Positions 56,713 through 64,000 of a stretch of DNA of 64,000 nucleotides are shown here, piece by piece; the stretch's first letter is position 1, and every line of letters starts with the position of its first letter. The notes under the pieces were generated by a model that worked only from the letters and a program-made list of their open reading frames with translations, did no database searches and had not been told where the DNA came from. The position numbers were made by a program, and so were the translations under genes. Source of the DNA: Juglans regia (lineage: Eukaryota > Streptophyta > Magnoliopsida > Fagales > Juglandaceae); the NCBI RefSeq assembly GCF_001411555.2, contig NC_049912.1, forward strand, positions 15,794,341 through 15,858,340, read 5' to 3'.

Positions 56713-57725
56713 ATGACTCGAGGTAGGATACCTCAAAACCCTGAGGGAGTTACAAATTAGGATAATCAGAATCCCCCGATGGATGGAGGATTAGTTGAAG
56801 CCGTACGTTTGCTGACTGACATGCTTAGACAACAGCAACATCAGCAAGCACATGTACCCAGACTCGAAGTCAGGGATTGTCTGTGTGAGAAGTTCTTGAT
56901 CCATCATTACCCAAACTTTTCTGGTAATGAAGAGCCACTAAAAGCCGAGAAATGGATTATGGATCTCAAAAGGACAGACGAGATCTGTGGATGTACTGAG
57001 GACCAGAAGGTTCTATATGTTGTATACCTATTCTAAGGAGAAGCTGGAATATGGTAGGATACACAAAGGCAACTTCTAGTTAGGGAACTAGGAAGTTTGG
57101 ATGCATTGTCTTGGGAGAGATTTAAGGAAGAGTTGACAACGGATTCTTCCCAGATTCTATCAAACAGCTAAAGGCGCAGGAGTTCGTGACTTTAACTCAA
57201 GGTAGTTTGACCGTAGAGCAGTACGCTGCTAAGTTTATGGTGTTAGGAAGGTTTGCACCACACTTGATTTCTACTCAAAGGATGCAGGCACGAAAGTTTC
57301 AAGCTGGACTTCAGCCATGGATCCATAGCCAAGTAGCTTGCCTAAGAATAAAGAATTACCAAGAGTTAGTAAACATGGCCGCGATAGTAGAGGCTGAGCA
57401 GAGAGGTCTAGCGATCCAGATCAATACCGAATGAAAGAGAACTTCATTGTCTGCTACTGAAGAAAATCTAGAAATGAAGAAGATATCTACTGGACCAGAT
57501 AAGGGAAAAGGCATCGAGACTGGAAGCTCAATACTAACCACGTACCCAATATGTGGGATGTCAGGAAAGAACCATGGAGGCAATTGCAAACTTACCTTTG
57601 GACTCTGTTTTAGATGTGGCCAGCCTGACCACTTCATCAGAAATTGTCCCAAAAGAGGCCGGAGAAATGGAACTGTTCCCATTGGAGATTCCAAACCAAT
57701 GCCACGACCTCCAGTACTAGCTTAA
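56713..57725 (+). pseudogene. Tekay-like gag (Retrotrans_gag, CCHC knuckle)
   Basis: ATG at 56713 reads MTRGRIPQNPEGVTN then TAG. The following frame (56779-57036) has PNFSGNEEPLKAEKWIMDLK, the gag capsid start. A shift gives RELGSLDALSWERFKEEL, and the next frame (57186-57434) has SLTVEQYAAKFMVLGRFAPH and MQARKFQAGLQPWIHSQV. The last frame (57447-57725) carries CPIC-like TYPICGMSGKNHGGNCKL and the knuckle CFRCGQPDHFIRNC with intact CX2CX4HX4C. The protease start (VYAGTSRDADA) is the last recognisable pol sequence (about 57728). Capsid function in the cytoplasm would be lost. Confidence 0.86.
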
Positions 57726-58808
57726 GTGTATGCAGGTACTTCTAGAGACGCAGATGCTGACGCCCCAGGAACTAAAGGAGTTGGCGCCGTCACTGATATT
57801 TTTCTAAGACCTCTATATTATTAAGCTTATCTAAGGTTGATTAGATTACAATTGATAGTACTAGTGCATTATTGATACTTTGGATAAGTTAAATCATTGA
57901 GGTTTATAACTTGTACGCAGTTTGATTCAAGCGAGGCCCTATTTTTAGTGATTGTGGTATTGTACGTTTAGTTCATACTCTGAATTGTTACCAGGTGGTA
58001 AGAGTAGCATTTTTCATTAAGAGTATTTCTATTCATACCAGTGTAGATATGAAATACCTTTTAGTAGTACGAGGAAGGATATTCAAGGTTGATGAATTAG
58101 TATCCCAAGTATTTGGAGTTTGTTTTGATTCGAATGTTACAATGAAATTTGTGTTCGGAAGAGTACAGTGTGTGGGAGAAGCTTTGGCCTTAGTAGGATT
58201 CACTTATGATAATAGTTTTATCCAATCGCGAATAAATGGTTTCTGGCGAAGCACCGTGTTTGTGGAAACCTAGATTGCCCTTATATTGGAGACTTTTATA
58301 TGGGGAGTAAAAGCTTGTCTTAAGGATTTACGTGAGCAGTAAGAACAAATTCTTTGGATTAGAGTCAGAATAAGAGGCAACTCATGATGGATAGAAGAGC
58401 TATGTTAATCATAAGAGAGAAACTCTTGAGTTGAGGTTAATAGCTGATCGTTTATCAAGGTACCACCTAGGAGGAGGAACGATTCGTGGTGATTATGAAG
58501 GAGTAAGCTAGTCCTAGGCAGATATAATTCCTTGAGGAAATAGAGAATGTGAATTCAGTTGTGTATGGATTAAATTCTTCCAAATTGAACTGCATGAATA
58601 CTTGAAGTTTTAGATTTAGAGAGTATGCTGGTACGATTTGACCTACCTTGTGGAAGGACTCCAGTACAAATTGATATGATTTGAGAGAGAAAGAGTTAAG
58701 AATGGTAGATATATATACACGTTGTGGATAATTCATTGAATAGTGAAGAGAATAGTGATTTCTTTTAAGCAAGGAGTCAGTAACCTAAAAAGTCTAGAAG
58801 TCATTAAG
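57726..58808 (+). other. Degenerate internal region of the deleted gypsy element
   Basis: After a trace of protease (to about 57805) no RT, RNase H, integrase or chromodomain motif is recognisable. A 92-codon frame at 57995-58273 begins MVRVAFFIKSISIHTSVDMK and matches nothing I know. The rest is probably the pre-3'-LTR region or filler joined by deletion. Confidence 0.5.
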
Positions 58809-59526
58809 TCACATTTATGTTATGTCATGCTCAAGTTCAAGTTCAAATTATGCATGTTCACGTTCATGTTATGTTTCAAGTCCATGTTATGTTTCAAGTC
58901 ACGTTCATGCTAAGCTTCAGTTTCAGTTTAAGTTATGTCAGTTATGTTATGTTGTATGTCAAGTTATGCTATGATTACTTACGATTTGATTATGCATTCA
59001 TGCTTTTACTGCCATGCATGCATCATTAACCTGTGTGGAAGTTTTCTGTTAACTTGCTGAGATTTGTAATCAAATCTCACTGTGGTAGTCCCAACTACCA
59101 TTCCCCCCGAATGGTAGATTTTGTTACAGGATCTGAAGGAGAATCGGGAATCGACCAACTGGAAATGGTCGACTAAGCGATGATGCGATGTAGGTGTTAA
59201 TACAGTAGTTACCTCAGATTACTACTTGTATTTGTAGAGTTCAATCTCCATCACTCTTTTGATCACAACCATATGGATTAATATTGTGATCTCAGTTGTT
59301 TAGTATGTCATTATGTATGAAGTATGTTTTAAGTATTTGGGATATTTCGGTTTGGTGCATAGTATTGCTAAAAAGAAAAATTATCGCTGCGAATATTGCA
59401 TAATGCTAGATGCATGTTAGGAATATTGCATCTTATATGTCATGAACGGGGGCAGGTAACCTTGTGTTGCATGTCTCGACGCTTCAAATGTCCATCCTAT
59501 CCCAAGCGGAATTTGCGGACGTCACA
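58809..59526 (+). repeat. Tekay-like 3' LTR, 5' end deleted
   Basis: Aligns with 55843-56547. The join at 58808/58809 has no obvious long microhomology. It ends GCGGACGTCACA before CCTAT. Confidence 0.9.
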
Positions 59527-59531
59527 CCTAT
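59527..59531. repeat. Target site duplication CCTAT, right of Tekay-like gypsy
   Basis: Matches 52189-52193. Confidence 0.88.
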
Positions 59532-60186
59532 GTTATCGACATATTGCATTGCCAGGTCGTGCATGCTGGTTGTGCACCCATTATATCTTGCTTATGTATA
59601 GAGTCCACAACCCGCAATCACGGGCGGAATCGAATCTATTTAAATTCGCTAACCCTAACTCACGAGGGTCTACAGTGGGTAACGACCTATGATAAGTGAA
59701 AGATAAGTTCATGTTCATGTTAATTACGTATGTATTTATAAGTATGCACATTTTTCAAGAAATCTCATGTTTATTATGTTTACTATATGATGTGTTGCTT
59801 ATTGAGTATTCGACTCATTTTTGTATATTTTTATATTTTTAAACCACCTCAGGTGATGACATTTATGAAAATAAGACTGCAGGATAGGACTTGACCCAGG
59901 GAGGCAAGGCAGAGGCTTAGATAGATTATGATATGATTATTTTTATGGTTTATAGTTTAAATAAATTATTCTGATAAACACATGAGACTTTCGTATTTTT
60001 TTAAAAACAAGTGCTTCCACAGACTCTATTTTGGATTTTAAGTATTTATTAAATTTTGTTTTATTTATGGAATCTTTTGTATCTAGCACGTGGTTAAAAA
60101 GAAAAGTTTTCAAGTTCAAGTTTAGTAGTAGCACACTGGCTCTCCAAAAATTTTAAAATATATTTATTGAGGAGCGGGGTGTTACA
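59532..60186 (+). repeat. LTR fragment (family Y), right part
   Basis: Continues 51107-52193 after the insertion. It contains AACCACCTCAGGTGATGAC and ends GAGGAGCGGGGTGTTACA at 60186, a typical gypsy LTR terminus. The next base begins the duplicated segment. Confidence 0.6.
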
Positions 60187-60784
60187 TCCAAATATTTGGA
60201 ATTACAAAAACCCCTATCCAAACGAGCCTAACTACACACCAAACCCCCTTTCCCATTACACCAATAGAACTTATTGCCACTAAATGGAAGATCAATAAAA
60301 CGTCCAACATCAATAAAATTGCAGAAATCTTCCATTGCACAAGGCAGCCTCGGATTGCCTTCCCTTCTCTACCTATCATCACTAATATTAATATTGAAAT
60401 CTTCAAGAATTATCCACAGCAATTGAAGAGCACCGAAAGATAAAATCTCAGACCATAGACGGCGTCGTTCCAAATATAAACACTTTGCATAAATAGCTGT
60501 AACCACCAATGAAGAATCAATCAACAACGAAATCTGTTGATTAGAGAAATGGAGAACACTAACCTTCATGTCTTTTTCCCAAAAAATCCACAACTTCCTG
60601 TCTTACCATTCGAAAAACACTCATCAAACTGTAAAATGTATTGCCAACGTAAAAGCTTACTTTCATCTCTAAAATGCTCTGCCACAATCAATATTTTTGG
60701 TTTATGCTTTTTCAACAATGATCTAAGTCTACTCCTTGAGGTCCCAAGGCCTCGGACGTTCCAAAACATAATTTTATCAATCAT
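60187..60784 (-). pseudogene. LINE3 copy B ORF2, endonuclease start
   Basis: ATG at 60784 reads MIDKIMFWNVRGLG, better preserved than in copy A (where Trp is TAG). The endonuclease continues with VVTAIYAKCLYLERRRLWSE; GDFN is read EDFN. It stops at the LTR boundary. Confidence 0.82.
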
Positions 60785-62189
60785 AAATTCAACCGAGAAG
60801 GCCTACTAGGAGCCCTGGACGAACTGCGTAACAATCTGCCTGGAACCACATCCTTCTTGTCCAGTTCTGAATCAAAAAATTCTTCCCGCTCCTTTCGTAA
60901 ATTAGGAAGCACACCTTCACCCTTAGAAACTGAGCCAACTTTATCTCCCTCCAAAAAAAAAAAAAACAACTACTTGCAATGCTTACTCATGACCAGACAA
61001 AACCCCCAACACATCCCCCACAAACGGAACATGTGCTATCACCAACTCTCCAGCACCTGGTTCCACAAACCCACTAACAAAATTTTCAACAATCAGAGCC
61101 CCATCATCTTGGGCCCCACTACAATCCCCATGCACAAAACCACTCCCCTTGCACGCGGTCAAAAGCAAATTCTCTTGGATATCATGCATGACATGCACGT
61201 TCTCAAACACCAAAACAAAGCCTGGATCGACTTCTTAATCTCCCACACCAACTAAGATTTCTTTGCCAACTCCCCCATCAGACTTAGGATTTTCATTAGC
61301 ATGCAAGTCCTCTAATTCCCCTCCCTTAGAAACCCCTTGAACAATGTCTTTATTAGCCTAAACCTCTAGTCTTTTTGGAACCCAAACAGGTGCCAACTTG
61401 CCATTTTCTTTCTTTTTCTCAACTCTTTCCGCCTGCTGTTTACAAGTACCTTGACTTATGACCTTATACTTTGCAGCACATACAAAATGCAGGCAAAGTT
61501 TCATAAACCACCTGTTCACAAATACTCGTGGGATTTTTTGGCATAGCAATCCAAAAGGACTGAATCGGATCAACAGAGATATTCATCAAGACACATACCC
61601 GCACACCATCTGTCCTTGTGGCACATCGTGTGGCATTATCCCTTTTCAACTACATACCAATAGGAGCCGTGATACTTTTCAGAAAGGCTTCGTGATAGAA
61701 ATTCAGTGGAAGACCAAGAAGTGTAATCCAAACTGGGGCCATAATCGGTTCAGATTCCTCTATAAAATTTGTAGACCACTGAAATATTCGATAACTCACA
61801 CCACCGATGTCTCAACTCTCTCTAGTCATAGTCTTCAGAAAATCATCCTCATTCAAGAACCAAACGAACACGTTCCAGGGCCTCAACATCGCTAACACCA
61901 TGGGCTAAGATCTTAATCCACAGTGCCCAGGAATGAACCCTTTAAACCTGTCCAGTGATGGTCTTTATCACAAAAATTTCAACACAACGGCATACCAAAA
62001 AGGCGCTGCAGACTTCTCCACTTCTTCCTTGCAGAATTGAACAAAAACTTCTCCCTCTAGGGCTTTTGGCTACCTAAAAGGGACAATCACCTCAAGGATG
62101 GCCTAAGGAGATTGAGGGACAAGATCCACGAAAGACCGAGATCTGCCTGCCAATGCCGAGGAGCCAGGAGGATCCTCAATGATAGTCAT
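60781..62189 (-). pseudogene. LINE3 copy B ORF1
   Basis: Homologous to 40680-42082. The ATG is at 62189 and the TGA at 60783-60781 overlaps the ORF2 ATG (ATGA). The DUF4283 region and the FCMCCK zinc-knuckle remnant (about 61480) are recognisable. Stops interrupt it. Confidence 0.78.
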
Positions 62190-62621
62190 ACGAATGATCG
62201 CACCAAGCAAACCCTTTTTTTAACATTTTTATGTAAGTTAGACACTACTTATACTAGTAAATTAGACACTAATTCCACTATTTTAATCTTATTTTTCAAG
62301 TTTATTAATCTCACTAATAAGTTGGACACATCTTATACTATACTAGTATAATTGAACATTAATGAATTAGTAATTGTTCATAATAAATACTAAACTCTAA
62401 CAATCAAGTTTAATAGTTAAAAAAGTATAATGTTAAACTTATATAGTGCTACACGTGTAAACGGTAAACTGTAAAACCGGACCGAAACTAGAAAAACTAA
62501 AAGTTTCGATTTTAGTGATGTATTACACCATATCCATTCTTAAATTTTCAAAACCGGTGTATACCGATTTGGTTTCAAAATTTCTCTAAAACTGGACCAA
62601 ACTAGACATATTACACCCTTA

Positions 62622-62629
62622 GTCTTGGA
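62622..62629. repeat. GTCTTGGA next to hAT-like end, copy B
   Basis: The same flank as at 42537-42544, carried along by the duplication. Confidence 0.88.
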
Positions 62630-62797
62630 CTACCTCAGTGGGTCAAGAATGACTATTTCTCCCGTTCTGAGTTGTGCGATTTTTGGCATCAACAATGGAA
62701 TTGTTAAATTTAAAAAAAAATAAACAAATTCTAAAGTTGTTTATAGGCTTTTAATTAGCAAGTGTAAGATTTCCATAAATTAAAAGGAAGCATAATT

Positions 62798-64000
62798 GAG
62801 ATCACATATTCACGATTGAGAGTGTCTTCCTTTCCCTAGAGGAAGTGTGAGGTTCTAGTGCCTTTGTACTCAAAGGTTTACGTCTCACATCCTATAAGCT
62901 TAGTTTTGTTATCAGCTTGGTGCTTGGATCCAATGGAGGTAGAGGATTTGGCGCAAAACGCTGGGAGAGATTACATTTATCACAAGAAGAAAGTTCGTTG
63001 TTCCATGTCAAACAGGAGTTATCAAAGGAGAAGGATAGGAGGGGAAAACACTGCATTGTTGGGAAGTCATTGTCTGAGAAAGGCATTAACAGTGAAGCTT
63101 CCAGGACCACAATGTCACAAATCTGGAGGTTGGAAGGGTGGGTTAGGTTTAAGGAACTGGGAGAACAATGTTTTTTGATCGAGTTACAGAACCTGGTAGA
63201 TAAAGAGAAGGTCCTAAGTGGTCGTCTCTGGTGTTTCGATATACACCTTCTAACACTGCTAGAAGTGGATAATACAGTTTCCATTAGCGCAATACATTTT
63301 GATTTTGAACCGTTCTGGGTTCAAATCCACAATCTTCCCCTAGCCACCATGACAGAAGAGTTCGGGGAATAGTTTGTAGCTTCCATCGGACATGTTATTA
63401 GGGTAGATACTAAAGCAGATGGACATGCATGGGGAAGATGCATGCGAGTGAAGGTTGCTGTGAATCTACACAAACCTTTGTTGAGAGGTAAGTGGATGAT
63501 GTTAGGAGAGAAACAACACTGGATTTCTTTCAAATATGAAAGATTGCAAAATTTATGTTTCCAATGTGGAGTGCTCTTCCACAAGGGTAAGACTTGCACT
63601 CGACTAAGACCTAAACAACAAGCTGAGGAGGAAACACCACAACAATTTGGCCCTTAGTTACGAGGCCAGCCGAGCAACACCAACATATTTTAAAGCCGTA
63701 GATACAGTGGCTCCACCTTTGGCAACCACCAACATGGGGAACAACAAGGTGGCAGGGCCAGAGGTGACTGGGATGAGGTTGGGGAAAAACTCCAAGCTAT
63801 CAATCAGCAGGATTCAGCAGCGAAAAAAAAAGGAAAAGGAACTTCGAGAGGTTAAAGTACAACTGTCAACAGGAGCAAACTTGGGAAAAAAGTAACTACT
63901 CTGGATCTAACCTAGGGTCCCCCCTCAAAGTTCAGGTCGAAAGGAAATCCCCAGTCAACTTGGAACCATGGCACGTGCATGAGTTTTTAACTTTCGAATG
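62798..64000 (+). mobile_element. LINE4: plus-strand plant L1, 5' part (runs off window)
   Basis: Copy B homology stops at 62797 and a leader of about 135 bp precedes an L1 ORF1. Only ORF1 is in the window; ORF2 would lie beyond 64000. Confidence 0.82.
62933..63900 (+). pseudogene. LINE4 ORF1 (DUF4283, CCHC knuckle)
   Basis: ATG at 62933 reads MEVEDLAQ, then a frameshift in an A run (about 62955) leads to RWERLHLSQEESSLFHV. DUF4283 is well preserved (MSQIWRLEGWVRFKELGEQC, about 63112-63170; RLWCFDIHLLTLLEV; FWVQIHNLPLATMTEEFGE). TAG at 63370 replaces a likely Gln codon, then SIGHVIRVDTKADGHAWGR and the knuckle CFQCGVLFHKGKTC (63559-63600; CX2CX4HX4C intact). A TAG after QFGP (63655-63657) probably replaces Trp. 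The basic C-terminal tail has KKKEKELREVK-like sequence. It is the best preserved ORF1 in the window. Confidence 0.85.

Larger units (their letters stand above)
52194..59526 (+). mobile_element. Ty3/gypsy (Tekay/Del-like) element with giant LTRs and a large deletion
   Basis: Outer boundaries TGTAACAGCCCGC and GCGGACGTCACA with CCTAT duplications define one insertion. The 5' LTR is 4,354 bp, then PBS, gag, and 1.1 kb of degenerate sequence. The 3' LTR keeps only its last 718 bp. Nearly all pol and the first 3.6 kb of the 3' LTR are gone. The remaining LTR overlap is nearly identical apart from small indels and scattered substitutions, so insertion is recent relative to its neighbours. Confidence 0.88.
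60187..62797. repeat. Duplicated segment, copy B
   Basis: Aligns with 40086-42709 in the same orientation and carries the same junctions: LINE3 start, hAT-like right end (62621), GTCTTGGA (62622-62629), LTR end (about 62697) and flank. It begins exactly at the LTR terminus on its left and stops where LINE4 starts on its right. Confidence 0.93.

Noticed and set aside
50142..60186. A single solo LTR spanning both sides of the gap
   Set aside because: The two sides are in opposite orientation and differ in sequence, and the flanks do not form a duplication.
1..64000. tRNA, rRNA or snoRNA genes
   Set aside because: No cloverleaf with A and B boxes or conserved rRNA segment was recognised by eye. 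Only tRNA-complementary primer sites were found.

Overview
The window is a repeat-dominated stretch of a flowering-plant (eudicot) nuclear genome. The reasons are FAR1-related, IBH1-like, Ty1/copia, Ty3/gypsy, plant L1-type (DUF4283 ORF1, endonuclease-RT-RNase H ORF2), hAT-like and CACTA sequences, low GC, plant-style MITEs, and a 100-bp run of N that marks a scaffold gap. Several small MITE families look like ones I associate with Fagales, especially walnut and hickory relatives. That is recall, not a search.

Only one intact host gene is visible: a single-exon atypical bHLH protein of the IBH1/IBL1 group on the minus strand (46885-47358). A FAR1-RELATED SEQUENCE pseudogene (515 to about 7640) is split by a copia element with matching 5-bp target duplications. 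Almost everything else is transposable-element sequence.

Layout. 1-7640: FRS pseudogene plus copia. 8452-15716: a minus-strand L1 tail, then hAT-like ends that flank a nearly full-length decayed plus-strand L1 (LINE1). 16450-21390: an LTR-like remnant and a minus-strand L1 lacking its 3' part (LINE2). 21850-26970: small terminal-inverted-repeat elements, including an 840-bp hAT-like element with a perfect 8-bp target duplication and a probable captured gene fragment, and an element with an AT-rich tandem array of about 291 bp. 27546-42612: a four-level nest. A non-coding LTR retrotransposon with minisatellites carries a hAT-like element in its 3' LTR; that element carries a minus-strand L1 (LINE3); LINE3 carries a gypsy element whose two ends are inverted copies of one another. 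42613-49733: MITEs, another hAT-like element and the bHLH gene. 49734-60186: a CACTA end, LTR fragments around the N gap, and a gypsy element with 4.35-kb LTRs and an internal deletion. 60187-62797: a duplicated copy of 40086-42709, including transposon junctions and flank. 62798-64000: the 5' part of a further plus-strand L1 (LINE4).

No operon-like, CRISPR-like or defence-like system is present, and no complete active transposon is evident. The most unusual structure is the gypsy insertion at 33097-37773. It has 0.9-kb inverted arms, both outer ends are the same LTR end, and it is bounded by a 5-bp target duplication.
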